Shown piece by piece: positions 44,428 to 53,215 of a stretch of 64,000 nucleotides of DNA (positions within the stretch are counted from its first letter, which is position 1; every line of letters starts with the position of its first letter). The position numbers and the translations under genes are program-made. The notes under the pieces were generated by a model. The model made no database searches and was not told the origin of the DNA. It saw nothing but the letters and a program-made list of their open reading frames with translations. Source of the stretch: an uncultured Bacilli bacterium (GTDB lineage Bacteria; Bacillota_I; Bacilli_A; RF39; UBA660); assembly GCA_934096815.1 (NCBI GenBank), contig CAKOMY010000005.1, positions 1 to 64,000 on the forward strand, read 5' to 3'.

Positions 44428-44844
44428 TTAAGCTGCTATATTATTATCTTTATTTGGGGTTAGAACTAAAACTTTTGGTTTGTTTGTTTGGATATTTTGA
44501 GATTTATCTTTTACACTTGAAAGTTCTTGTTCGATAATCATTAACCTTTTTTGCTTTTTATTTAATAAATCTATTTTATCATCTATTTCTTTTCTTTTTG
44601 CATTAATAACTTCGGCAGTTAAATTATCTTTGCAATTTAATATTTCTTCTAAAGTAAAATCCAATGATTTTAGTAATATTATTAATTTGCATTCACTTAT
44701 ATTAGTATCATTATAATAACGATATCCAGTAAATTCGTCAACATATGATGGCTTTAATAATCCGTACTCATCATAGTATCTTAAAGTTTTTATTGGTAAA
44801 TTAACTATTTTAGAAAAATCTCCTATTTTATATAAATTATTCAT
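44428..44844 (-). CDS. MerR family transcriptional regulator
   Basis: About 138 residues. The winged-helix MerR head (YKIGDFSKIVNLPIKTLRYY, then DEYGLLKPSYVDEFTGYRYY) occupies residues 4-70, followed by the dimerising coiled coil (to about 115) and a short tail without the large effector domain. The ATG at 44844 follows AAGGAAG; a longer frame would run through the operator. MerR proteins activate promoters with 19-base spacers by untwisting DNA. It heads the exporter operon, so it probably senses the exporter substrate. Confidence 0.9.
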   Translation of the reverse strand: MNNLYKIGDFSKIVNLPIKTLRYYDEYGLLKPSYVDEFTGYRYYNDTNISECKLIILLKSLDFTLEEILNCKDNLTAEVINAKRKEIDDKIDLLNKKQKRLMIIEQELSSVKDKSQNIQTNKPKVLVLTPNKDNNIAA

Positions 44845-44867
44845 ATAATTTCTTCCTTTCGAGGAAT

Positions 44868-44898
44868 ATAATAACACTCCAGTAAGGTGGAGTGTCAA
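44868..44898 (-). promoter_or_regulatory. MerR-type promoter with 19-bp spacer and operator dyad
   Basis: Minus strand: -35 TTGACA (44893-44898), -10 TATTAT (44868-44873), 19-base spacer, the hallmark of MerR-activated promoters. The dyad ACACTCC-n8-GGAGTGT (44874-44895) fills the spacer. Autoregulation together with the exporters is implied. Confidence 0.85.
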
Positions 44899-45036
44899 TA
44901 TCTAAATTAACTTAAATCAATTATATTATACTCTTATATTATATTGAGAAAAAAACTAAAAATGTATTATAATCTCCTTCTAGACAAACCAAGCTACATT
45001 TTAATATTTTCATTAACGATTAACAAACATTATATA

Positions 45037-46014
45037 TTATTTTTTCAGTAATTCTTTTACCTTATTATTTATCCTTTCCGGCGTATATCCTTTAATTATA
45101 AGAGCCACTTTAAAAAAAGATTCATTATAAGATATAACTCTTCTTATAAAATTTAGTTCTTTTAGACTATAATCACTATTTGCTTGATAAATATATTTCC
45201 TAAAAATATCATTATAAGGATTAACCCTGTTATTACTCCAAGGAGTTATCCCAAAAGCTCCATAAGCATGAAGTATATTTGGAACAATATCCTGTTTAGT
45301 TGCCTCTTTATATGATATATTTCTGTTTTTGTTGAAAAATAATCGCTTTTCTTTATCATTAAACAAATCAAAATACATTGGATAGTTATATGATAATGGT
45401 AAGTTTCTTAAATCCTGATTTAAAGATATGTTAATCACATCTTGATCAGGATGTATAAGTTTTGAAGCATTGTTATTTAATAAGAAATGTTTTATTTTTT
45501 TCTCACAATTATTTTCAATCCAATAAGGAATATCTATATAGATTACTCCTGAATTATAATAATCATTCATAATTCCTAATATATTTTTATTATATTTCAT
45601 TAAGCCAACATCTTTTGCTAAATATATTCCATCATTGTATTCTTCTATATTTACTAATGGGTTTACAACAATTGTATCTCCATCTAAATACAAAAGATTG
45701 TTTATGCTATTTATTCTACTTCCAATGATACTTTGAAAAAATAGTAGAGAATTTGATATCTGTGTTCCTCGCCATGAATTAATATTATAATCATCGATTG
45801 GAAACTTTTCTAAATCATAATAAAAAATATTTATATTAGAATAGTACTCATATAATCGTTCCATTTTTTGATAACAAGAAGAATCAAAATTTGCTGTAAT
45901 AACATGAAAGTCAACTTCATCAAATAAACCATTTTCTATTAAAGAAATCATTGATGCCATCACGATATCAACATAATTATTATCTATATTATAAAGAACA
46001 TTCAATTTATTCAT
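45037..46014 (-). CDS. Family 8 glycosyltransferase
   Basis: 325 residues, GT8 (LgtC/glycogenin-like, retaining). It starts NVLYNIDNNYVDIVMASMIS. The metal-binding DxD is LYLDGDTIVVNPL (near 102), followed by YYNSGVIYIDI, then a conserved HPDQDVIN and late HAYGAFGITPW with the second metal ligand. It probably adds sugars to a cell-wall polymer or surface glycan; donor and acceptor are unknown. Confidence 0.85.
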   Translation of the reverse strand: MNKLNVLYNIDNNYVDIVMASMISLIENGLFDEVDFHVITANFDSSCYQKMERLYEYYSNINIFYYDLEKFPIDDYNINSWRGTQISNSLLFFQSIIGSRINSINNLLYLDGDTIVVNPLVNIEEYNDGIYLAKDVGLMKYNKNILGIMNDYYNSGVIYIDIPYWIENNCEKKIKHFLLNNNASKLIHPDQDVINISLNQDLRNLPLSYNYPMYFDLFNDKEKRLFFNKNRNISYKEATKQDIVPNILHAYGAFGITPWSNNRVNPYNDIFRKYIYQANSDYSLKELNFIRRVISYNESFFKVALIIKGYTPERINNKVKELLKK

Positions 46015-46052
46015 AAAATACTCCTTTCGAGTTAGTATTTTAGCATAATAAT

Positions 46053-47243
46053 TTATTGTTCAGCAATTAATTTTTTTAATTTATTTATTTGTCTATTCAA
46101 AATAATACATAATTTGTTTATTCTTGTATCAGAAAAATTGGTAAGATTCTGATATTGATGTAATAAGTTATCAAACCATTCTAGTAAATCATTTAATTTA
46201 TCTATATCAATTCTTTTTAAATTTTTAACAATTTTAATTATTTCATCAAATGGTTTAACTTCGTAAAAGAATCTTCCTTCGCCACTGATATGTAATTCAT
46301 TTTCATCATAATAGAGGGTGTTTAAACTTTGACCATTATCAAATATTGGTGCACATTTAAGCCATTTTAAAGTATTCACATCTCTTATAATTCCAAAATT
46401 ATTTAAATGTCTATCTTCATTCATTATTAAGAAATCTAAGATGAACATGTTTTCCATTTGAGTTCTAGCATCCATTATTCCATGTTCTTCAAGAATTTTT
46501 ATATATTCTTCATAGTCTTTAGTACTATCATATCTATCTATATTATTTCTAATTTGATGACATGTAATTAATTCGGTATCTTTAGTTATAAAGCATGGAC
46601 ACCTGGAAACAACTGTATCTTTATAGTTATCTAATGTATATTTTACATGATCAAATCCTAAACGATCACATATTTCACTAGCTAGCACCTCATTAAATGG
46701 TTGTAATAACTCATTTTTATATCCTGATTTCAATAAATATCTTGTACCATTTTCAATAATCCAAGCTTTTCTAAGCATTCCATCTGTCGTATTATTTGGT
46801 GTGTTTAAAGATGATGCACTAACAATTGAATTACTATTTTTTGATAGTGATGCTTCTAAGAATTCAGTATAATCAAAGTCGTTATCAAAAAAATTTATAT
46901 CATCATATGAAATACTTGTATTAATAGGCTTTAACCAGTACTGTTCTGATAGTGATAGTCCGAAAGATTTATCAAGTAACTCACTGGGAGCAACTATGTT
47001 TAATCTATGTAAAAGAATATCTAATTTATCACGCCATGATGGTATTCCACGTCCTTGAAACCATTTACTTAGATTTAATCTAAAAGAATTATTATTAAAA
47101 TCTTTTTCATTGTAGAGATTCTTTAAAATATATGGTGCATATAGAATGTTGTAAACTTCATAAATTTTAGTAAATGTACTACTTGCTGAGTCATATTCCG
47201 TAAGCAATATTTCGGTATTTTTATTCATTAAAATACATCTCAT
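46053..47243 (-). CDS. HipA-like serine/threonine kinase
   Basis: 396 residues. The C-terminal half has the HipA kinase pattern: YLLKSGYKNELLQPFNEVLA (nucleotide-binding Lys), catalytic NEDRHLNNFGIIRD (near 276) and metal-binding PIFDNGQSLN (near 306). The HipA N-terminal lobe is replaced by an unrelated helical segment, and no HipB-type antitoxin is adjacent. HipA toxins phosphorylate aminoacyl-tRNA synthetases; solitary members of this group can have other roles. It lies directly after the broken PBP gene. Confidence 0.75.
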   Translation of the reverse strand: MRCILMNKNTEILLTEYDSASSTFTKIYEVYNILYAPYILKNLYNEKDFNNNSFRLNLSKWFQGRGIPSWRDKLDILLHRLNIVAPSELLDKSFGLSLSEQYWLKPINTSISYDDINFFDNDFDYTEFLEASLSKNSNSIVSASSLNTPNNTTDGMLRKAWIIENGTRYLLKSGYKNELLQPFNEVLASEICDRLGFDHVKYTLDNYKDTVVSRCPCFITKDTELITCHQIRNNIDRYDSTKDYEEYIKILEEHGIMDARTQMENMFILDFLIMNEDRHLNNFGIIRDVNTLKWLKCAPIFDNGQSLNTLYYDENELHISGEGRFFYEVKPFDEIIKIVKNLKRIDIDKLNDLLEWFDNLLHQYQNLTNFSDTRINKLCIILNRQINKLKKLIAEQ

Positions 47244-47333
47244 TATTAAACACCCACTTTCAGTTAAGTTTTATTTGTATAATTATTGTATCAAATTACT
47301 TTAACTAAATCTATGGCTTGGTTATTTATTATT

Positions 47334-48005
47334 TTAATCTAATAATATTTTAACGATACTATTTTCTTTTACAAAAGTATTTCCTTCTGGCATTTGAGAT
47401 ATTACTTTTTCACCACTTCCTGAGTATTCTATTTTAAATCCTTTTAAAGATTTTTTAGCAGTATCTAAATCCATTCCTGTAACATCTGGTAATTTAATAT
47501 ATTTAGTATCTAGCCATGTATATTCTCTAGCTCTATCTGTTTCTACTTTAGGAATATTTTGACTATCAATAATACTTAGCATTATATTTTTAGCAATAGG
47601 TGCAGCAACTGTTCCACCATACTGAGTGATACCTTTAGGATTATCAACTGCAACATAGACTACATATTTAGGATTATCAGCTGGTAAGAAGCCAATAAAT
47701 GAAACAATATAATTACCAACCATATATTTACCATCTTTAACTTTTTGGGCTGTTCCGGTTTTACCACCTACACGGTAGTTTTCAATGTAAGCATTTTTAC
47801 CTGTACCGTTTTGGACTACACTTTCAAGGGCAAATCTGACTAAGTTACTAGTTTCTTCAGTTACGATATTTTCTCTAACTACTTGTTTTTTATTAAGAAC
47901 AATTACATTATTTGTTTCAGGTTCACTTATTGATTTAACTATATAAGGTTTATATAATGTTCCACCATTAATAGCGGCTGAGACTCCCGTTACTTGTTGT
48001 AACGG
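47334..48005 (-). pseudogene. 3' part of a PASTA penicillin-binding protein, split by an element
   Basis: Read from the element junction, the frame gives TPLQQVTGVSAAINGG, the transpeptidase KTG box (YRVGGKTGTAQKV), GFLPADNPKYVVYVAV and one PASTA domain (LPDVTGMDLDTAKKSLKGF) to the stop. It is the last ~224 residues of a PBP2x/SpoVD-type class B transpeptidase. The preceding codons (FGQGISVTP) lie 10.7 kb away at 58668. An internal ATG (47723) could at most yield a fragment lacking the KTG box. Confidence 0.85.
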
Positions 48006-49629
48006 GGTCTAATAAATGAAACTTTTTACCTAAATTATTAGAAAGTGTATTTATACTTTCTCCTGTCTTAATAAAAATATCTAATTTAATTTGTTTATCA
48101 TTTTGTTTATGAACTATTATTCTATCTATTAGTTCATTAAATACATCACTATAACATTCATCATCCTCTAAACACTTTTCTAATGCATTTTTAAGTTTCT
48201 CTGTTTTATTTTCTATATAATTTTTATCTTTCTTATTGTTTTTTAATTCATTTATTTTTGTTTGATAAATAGTTAAATTTTCATTTATTAAATCTATTTG
48301 TTTCTTATAATCATCTTTAGATAAGTATTCTTCCATAACAAGTTCTAGTAATTTATCTTTTTTATTATTTAAAACTAATACTTTAGATTCTAAATTTTTT
48401 ATTTCTATTTCATTATTATTTGTTTCTAAATAATTTTTAGATTCACTTAATATTTCATCAAAGATATTATTTCTTCTTTTAAATAATTTATTAAACATAT
48501 CTTTAAATACTTCATCAAGTTCAAGTTCAAATACTCTAGGATTTGAACACCCTTTTAAACTTTCTTTCCGATATACTTGACATTCCCATACAGGATTGTT
48601 TTTTCTTTTTCCCGCACTTGATCTATGATAAGTTAAATTATGGCAACCACAATATATTTTTCCTGAATATGTATATCTATTTTGAAATACTGCTTTATTA
48701 ACTGCACGATTTGTAAAACTATCTTGTCGTTGCTTTAGTTTAATATTAGTTCGTTCCCATAGTTCTTCAGATACTATTGGTGGAACATTATCATAATCTT
48801 TATATGTTATCCAATCAGATTCATTTAATATTTTCTTTTGTTTTGTACGATAATCTAATACCTTTGATTTATGTCCACAATAATATCCTTTATATTTAGG
48901 ATTTTCTATAATTCTTGTAAGGATTGTAGTATCTATTCGTTTACCAGTTTTGCTCTTATATCCTAAACTATATAAATATCTTGATACTTTAGATAATCCA
49001 TCAGTAGTATTAGCATATCTATCAAATATTATCTTAATCATTTCTGCTTGTTCTTCATCGATTACTAATTTTCCTTTATCTTTTACATAACCATAAATAT
49101 TAGAACATCCTAACACTACACCATTATCAATACTTCTCTTCATCCCAAATGAAACTCTTTCAGAAAGTCTTCTTACTTCATCTTGAGCAATTGAAGACAT
49201 CATTGTAAGTCTAAGTTCAGAATCAGGTAATATCGTATTAATATTATCATTTAGAAAATATACACCAACACCATTAGATAAAAGTTCTTGTGTATACATA
49301 ATACTATCTAATGTACTTCTTGAAAATCTTGATATTTCTTTAGTTAAGATTAAATCAAACTTATGCCTTTTAGCATCTTCTATCATTCTTAAAAATTCTT
49401 CACGTTTTTTAACTTGTGTACCTGATATTCCTTCATCAATATATGAACCTATAAATTTCCAGTTAGGAACTTTACTAATATAATCATTAAAGAAAGATAT
49501 TTGACTTTGTAAAGAATGTAACTGTTCGTCTTTATCAGTCGATACTCTTGCATAAAAACATACTCTTAAATTTAATTCTTGTAGTGGAACACCTTTCATA
49601 ATATTATTCCTAACTGTATATAAGTCCAT
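47968..49629 (-). CDS. Large serine recombinase of element 1
   Basis: About 553 residues. The catalytic domain has the nucleophile Ser in RVCFYARVSTDKDEQLHSLQ (near 27) and the ISRFSRSTLD motif. A recombinase domain, a zinc ribbon (CGCHNLTYH ... CQVYRKESLKGCSNP) and a long coiled coil follow, as in TnpX/phiC31-like integrases. It integrates and excises the element without host factors. The last ~13 residues are encoded by PBP DNA, so the C-terminus would change on excision. ATG at 49629 after AGGAGG. Confidence 0.92.
   Translation of the reverse strand: MDLYTVRNNIMKGVPLQELNLRVCFYARVSTDKDEQLHSLQSQISFFNDYISKVPNWKFIGSYIDEGISGTQVKKREEFLRMIEDAKRHKFDLILTKEISRFSRSTLDSIMYTQELLSNGVGVYFLNDNINTILPDSELRLTMMSSIAQDEVRRLSERVSFGMKRSIDNGVVLGCSNIYGYVKDKGKLVIDEEQAEMIKIIFDRYANTTDGLSKVSRYLYSLGYKSKTGKRIDTTILTRIIENPKYKGYYCGHKSKVLDYRTKQKKILNESDWITYKDYDNVPPIVSEELWERTNIKLKQRQDSFTNRAVNKAVFQNRYTYSGKIYCGCHNLTYHRSSAGKRKNNPVWECQVYRKESLKGCSNPRVFELELDEVFKDMFNKLFKRRNNIFDEILSESKNYLETNNNEIEIKNLESKVLVLNNKKDKLLELVMEEYLSKDDYKKQIDLINENLTIYQTKINELKNNKKDKNYIENKTEKLKNALEKCLEDDECYSDVFNELIDRIIVHKQNDKQIKLDIFIKTGESINTLSNNLGKKFHLLDPVTTSNGSLSRY
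48007..48019. repeat. Left terminal inverted repeat of element 1
   Basis: GTCTAATAAATGA, matched in reverse complement at 58655-58667. Outside it the PBP sequence CCCGTTAC begins. Confidence 0.75.
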
Positions 49630-49640
49630 AATCACACCTC

Positions 49641-49847
49641 CTAAGTTAATAGTTTATAATTGTTTAAATCATTTATATATTTATCATCTTGTTTTTGCTT
49701 TTCAAATTCTATTTTATGTAACAATTTATTAATACAAAAATTATACATTCCATCATCAATAGTATTATTTCTTTTTAAATATTCAAGTAATTTAATACTT
49801 GTTTCTATTTCAATAATTTTTGATGGAACTTTATTTTTATTTTCCAT
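49641..49847 (-). CDS. Small protein next to recombinase 1
   Basis: 68 residues, helical, no recognised family. It lies 11 bases upstream of the recombinase in the same direction, as a comparable small gene (60681-60929) does for recombinase 2. The shared pattern (hydrophobic LLEYLKRNNTIDDGMYNFCI, like a SHOCT-type helix pair) suggests a recombinase accessory protein, perhaps controlling direction. Confidence 0.55.
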   Translation of the reverse strand: MENKNKVPSKIIEIETSIKLLEYLKRNNTIDDGMYNFCINKLLHKIEFEKQKQDDKYINDLNNYKLLT

Positions 49848-49861
49848 ATACTTTGTCCTTT

Positions 49862-49913
49862 CTTTTAAGTTTATTTTTATAAAAACTTAAAAAGAACTTA
49901 AGGTATTAAGTTC
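49862..49913 (-). promoter_or_regulatory. Palindromes upstream of the recombinase operon
   Basis: Two inverted repeats built on AACTTAA: AGAACTTAA-tacc-TTAAGTTCT (49892-49913) followed by T5, which can terminate the upstream gene, and TTTAAGTTT...AAACTTAAA just before the SD. They could be an operator, a terminator or both. Confidence 0.45.
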
Positions 49914-50014
49914 TACAAAAAATTTGAAAACTTAAATACCACAAAGGACAAAATTAGACTAAATCATCATTTGAAATAAATTAAGTTTTCAAATAACAAT
50001 TTAGTTTTTTATTA

Positions 50015-50449
50015 TTAATATTTTATAATTTTTCTAGCTATTTCATATCCATCAATACTATCAGGTAATAATTCATCATGTTCTAGTACTAAGAATAATT
50101 CTGCATGTGTATCTTTCTTTTCTTTAAATGGTAATTTTTCAAACACTGGTATTAATTCTTTATATTCTTTTGGATAAAGACGATAAAGATTAAAAGTATA
50201 GTTACAATACTCATTAATCTCAATTACTAAATAACGATAATCAATACTACTCGGATTAAATATTTCTATATCTATACCATCATCAAGTAAATTATGATTA
50301 ACCTCACTTAAACTATTAATTTGATCTCTATCCCATAAGTTAAAAACATAGCTAATAAATTTTAGTTTATCATCTCTATCAAGTTCATTTATTTTTATAA
50401 CTAATTCTTTTACTTTATTACTTGTATTTTTTAAATACATATCAAACAC
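50015..50449 (-). CDS. Hypothetical protein of element 1
   Basis: 144 residues, soluble, acidic, no recognised family. It has a helical N-terminal half (LVIKINELDRDDKLKFISYV) and a beta/alpha C-terminal half (RYLVIEINEYCNYTFNLYRL). It is separated by about 240 AT-rich bases from the next gene upstream, in which I see nothing definite. Confidence 0.5.
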   Translation of the reverse strand: MFDMYLKNTSNKVKELVIKINELDRDDKLKFISYVFNLWDRDQINSLSEVNHNLLDDGIDIEIFNPSSIDYRYLVIEINEYCNYTFNLYRLYPKEYKELIPVFEKLPFKEKKDTHAELFLVLEHDELLPDSIDGYEIARKIIKY

Positions 50450-50692
50450 ACTCCTTCATCTTCAATTTAAGCCATTTTAAGAAACTTTATTTTTTACATT
50501 AATAACCGATTAAGATTAATATCAAAGTCTCTTATTTCTTAAATTAGATATCAATAAATTAAAATTTATTTTTAACATTTATCACTTAAAAAAAATAATT
50601 TTGCAAGAGTTTTTTATAAAAAAAATTTAATTTTTGGTTTTATCTATTTTATCTTTGTTTTACTTTATTAATCTTTAAGTTATTAATACTAT

Positions 50693-51022
50693 CTAATTAT
50701 CTATATATGGTTGTTCAGTGTGTACTTTTTGGGTATATTGTTTTTCATAAACAATATAGTTATATAAAAATTTTCCATCTCTAGAATGTCCTTTTTCAAT
50801 AATTAAATATCTATTTTCTTCTAATTCTTTTAGTGCATTAGTAATAGCTAACTTACTTTCTTTACATAAAAGTCTTAAACCATTAATATTAAAATTCCAT
50901 ACATCTGGTAAAGATAACATTAAAGTTAATAATCCTTTTGCCTTTAAAGATATATTTTTATCTTCTAAATAAGTGTTATCAATCTTCGTATAATTAGTAA
51001 GTTTTTCTGTTCTTATTACCAT
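50693..51022 (-). CDS. Winged-helix replication-initiator-like protein
   Basis: 109 residues with the N-terminal helix-turn-helix seen in phage and plasmid replisome organisers: FTKIDN-like NYTKIDNTYLEDKNISLKAK then GLLTLMLSLPDVWNFNINGL and ALKELEENRYLIIEKG. The C-terminal DnaD/DnaB-binding part is missing, so it is either a regulator or a shortened initiator. It overlaps the upstream ribbon-helix-helix gene by 7 bases. Confidence 0.65.
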   Translation of the reverse strand: MVIRTEKLTNYTKIDNTYLEDKNISLKAKGLLTLMLSLPDVWNFNINGLRLLCKESKLAITNALKELEENRYLIIEKGHSRDGKFLYNYIVYEKQYTQKVHTEQPYIDN

Positions 51023-51210
51023 AATATTTTTCCTCCTTCCATTTTAAATTCATAATCTTTTTCATATCTTTCTATATAAGATCTATAACCTAGTTCTAAT
51101 AAATAGATAAACATTTTATTCATACTAAAATTATTTTTAATAGATAAAAGCCTAATTCTAGTTTTTAAATTATCATCTAATCTTAATGTGGTTCTTTCAG
51201 TACATCTCAT
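51016..51210 (-). CDS. Ribbon-helix-helix DNA-binding protein
   Basis: 64 residues. RTTLRLDDNLKTRIRLLSIK forms the RHH beta strand and first helix, and NNFSMNKMFIYLLELGYRSY the second. The ATG at 51210 follows AAGGAAGG; a longer frame upstream has no SD. RHH proteins bind short repeats. The region directly upstream is full of inverted repeats and GTGACTAC-type motifs, so it probably binds there and controls its own operon or the element's copy state. Confidence 0.65.
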   Translation of the reverse strand: MRCTERTTLRLDDNLKTRIRLLSIKNNFSMNKMFIYLLELGYRSYIERYEKDYEFKMEGGKILW

Positions 51211-51230
51211 AAAAATTTTCCTTCCTTTCT

Positions 51231-51432
51231 TAAAATTATGAGTAGCCAATTTTACTATTTTTAAGCTATTTTTTAAGTAAAAAATACTGCATATTTTTAA
51301 TGGGCATAAGGAAAGCGACACCACAAATCTATTTATCTTTTTTAAAGCAAAGATAAAATAGTGGTGTCTTACTATTTTTGCACTTGCAAGAATGACTACT
51401 TTTACAAGAGAAAGTGACTACTCATAATTTTA
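51231..51432. repeat. Nested inverted repeats upstream of the RHH gene
   Basis: A perfect 15-bp outer pair (51231-51245 and 51418-51432, TAAAATTATGAGTAG and its complement) encloses a long hairpin with outer arms GACACCAC/GTGGTGTC (51317-51324, 51361-51368) and inner arms TATTTATC/GATAAAATA. GTGACTACT-like motifs recur to 51495. This could be an operator array or a replication/transfer origin. Confidence 0.6.
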
Positions 51433-51463
51433 TTTACCTTAATTTCAACAAAAAAAGTGGCTA

Positions 51464-51535
51464 CTAATTTAATGAATAGTGACCACCATATAGAAAATCA
51501 TTAAAAATATGTGCTTCCTTTAGTTTTAAACTTAT
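51464..51535 (-). other. Short leader frame with AUA start
   Basis: TTAGGAGGTGATAAT precedes ATA AGT TTA AAA CTA AAG and a 23-codon frame (SLKLKEAHIFNDFLYGGHYS) that ends in TAG TAG. SD and spacing are ideal but the start codon is ATA. A similar case occurs at 58395-58442. Confidence 0.3.
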
Positions 51536-51551
51536 ATTATCACCTCCTAAC

Positions 51552-51632
51552 AAAAAAGAGAAAAGCAAAAGTTTCTCTCTCCATATTTTTTCATATTTTA
51601 CTATATTATACCACTTGACAAATCACGGTCAA
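51552..51632 (-). promoter_or_regulatory. Promoter, operator dyad and attenuator of the RHH operon
   Basis: Minus strand: -35 TTGACC (51627-51632), 16-base spacer, -10 TATAAT (51605-51610). CTTGAC...GTCAAG (51614-51633) makes a dyad over the -35. The leader then has AGAGAAA/TTTTCTCT with T6 (51552-51580), a potential attenuator. Confidence 0.6.
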
Positions 51633-51704
51633 GTTTATTTCATGACTAATTTATGTCGTTTTATGTATATTTTATGTTGTTTATAATTTTTAACTATTTT
51701 ACTA

Positions 51705-51995
51705 TTAATTTAGATCAGTATCATCAATTTTATCTGACTCATTTTTCATTGTTAATAGAATACTATTAATTTCTATTTTTATTTTATTATATTCATCATT
51801 ATCAATGATATCTTTTACTAAATACTCAGGATCTTCTAAAATATACTCATTAATATAAATTTGTAATTCATTATTTGAGTTATAAATATTATCGGTATAT
51901 GCCACGTAATCTTTATTAAATTCATCACTATGATAAGTTAAAATAGCATCATATTCTTTTAGATTACCATCTTTATCAATTGCATTTATTTTCAT
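51705..51995 (-). CDS. DUF1292 family protein
   Basis: 96 residues. The pattern YDAILTYHSDEFNKDYVAYT followed by an ELQIYINEYILED strand is that of DUF1292 (YrzB-like), small proteins of unknown role common in Firmicutes. It overlaps the next gene upstream by 1 base (ATG/TAATG type), so it is part of the HNH cassette operon. Confidence 0.65.
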   Translation of the reverse strand: MKINAIDKDGNLKEYDAILTYHSDEFNKDYVAYTDNIYNSNNELQIYINEYILEDPEYLVKDIIDNDEYNKIKIEINSILLTMKNESDKIDDTDLN

Positions 51996-52987
51996 TATTT
52001 TCCTCTTCCTTTCACAAAATCTACACTTTCTATTTCTTCATTTTGTTTTAATATAACGCCGCCTCTTTTAACAATAGTATCATCCATTGCTTTGGCTTCA
52101 TCAAAAGAATTAACATTAGATAAATCTAATCGTTCACCAACATTTGTGCATATTGTATAAAATTTTCCACCTTTATTTTTAAAATTAGGAATAACGTATA
52201 TATTAACCTTTCTTGTTGGTTCTTCTTTAGAAATTCTTACTTTAATATCTTTATCTAGATTAGGCAATATATTCTTATATCTAGCATACCAAGTAAACAT
52301 ATCAGTACCATCAGAAAATCTACTTTCTTGTAGAAAAGGAATATATCCCAAGTTAGAAACTGTATCTAACAATTCTTTAATTCTATCATCAATTGATAAA
52401 GCATTTTTATTGTATGTTTGTAAATGAAGCAATAATTTTTCAACAAACTCAGGATCAAAAGATTCTAATTTATCATAAATAGTTCTGACATCAATTCCAT
52501 CTTGAATAATTACTTCCCCATGATTAGGAATTCTTTTTAACTTTTTAATTATATTAATAAACTCTACTTTTACAAATGACCAAATAGAAGCTAAATCTAG
52601 TTCTTGATATTCTTTTAAACTATTATGAATAATTGTTTCAAAATTTCTATTTTTTCCTTTATAATTCATATACCATGAATGCATTTCATCATTATCACTA
52701 AAATATGATTCTCCATATAATGGTATTTGCTTCCTTTTATTAATATAATCAATAAATTCCTGTTCTTTTTCTTCATTAGAGAGTATTTTTAAATCAAAAT
52801 TACTTAATATCTCGTTTATTTCAGTAAAGAAACTCTTATATTTTTCAATCTTAGATATTTTATTAAACCACAACCTCATATCTTCGTTATCACTAAATCT
52901 TACTTCCCATATTCTAGGCATTTTGTGTTCTTTAGTAACAAACTCCTTAAATTCTATTTTGCTTTTTTCAAATAATTCTTTAGACAA
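51995..52987 (-). CDS. Four-repeat protein of the HNH cassette
   Basis: 330 residues, family not recognised. Four ~70-residue repeats occupy 1-265, each with a helix, an IP or MP dipeptide, then FSDN/DG, an acidic pair and WF/WY: KMPRIWEVRFSDNEDMRLWF, QIPLYGESYFSDNDEMHSWY, RIPNHGEVIIQDGIDVRTIY, YIPFLQESRFSDGTDMFTWY. This resembles helicase-associated or homing-nuclease accessory helical repeats that contact DNA. The last 65 residues form a beta domain. It starts 14 bases after the small coiled-coil gene. Confidence 0.6.
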   Translation of the reverse strand: MSKELFEKSKIEFKEFVTKEHKMPRIWEVRFSDNEDMRLWFNKISKIEKYKSFFTEINEILSNFDLKILSNEEKEQEFIDYINKRKQIPLYGESYFSDNDEMHSWYMNYKGKNRNFETIIHNSLKEYQELDLASIWSFVKVEFINIIKKLKRIPNHGEVIIQDGIDVRTIYDKLESFDPEFVEKLLLHLQTYNKNALSIDDRIKELLDTVSNLGYIPFLQESRFSDGTDMFTWYARYKNILPNLDKDIKVRISKEEPTRKVNIYVIPNFKNKGGKFYTICTNVGERLDLSNVNSFDEAKAMDDTIVKRGGVILKQNEEIESVDFVKGRGK

Positions 52988-53001
52988 ATTATATACCTCC
53001 T

Positions 53002-53214
53002 TTACTTTCCAAGAAGTCTTTTAAGCTTTATATTTTCTTCTTCTAAAGCTTTAACTTCTTGTGATAATTTAGAAATCTCTCCTCTATATAACTTATTTAA
53101 ATCTTCAAGTTCTTCAAGAGGTAATTCATCTAAATTTATAGTTTTATTATCTAAATTCTTTTTATTATTAATCATAGTTTTATATTCTTCTAATTCAACT
53201 ATTTTATCATTCAT
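53002..53214 (-). CDS. Small coiled-coil protein of the HNH cassette
   Basis: 70 residues. Residues 30-70 are a leucine-rich coiled coil (LDELPLEELEDLNKLYRGEI, then EVKALEEENIKLKRLLGK). The HNH protein also ends in a coiled coil, so the two may pair. Its start lies 1 base beyond the stop of the HNH gene, a sign of coupling. Confidence 0.6.
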   Translation of the reverse strand: MNDKIVELEEYKTMINNKKNLDNKTINLDELPLEELEDLNKLYRGEISKLSQEVKALEEENIKLKRLLGK

Positions 53215-53215
53215 A

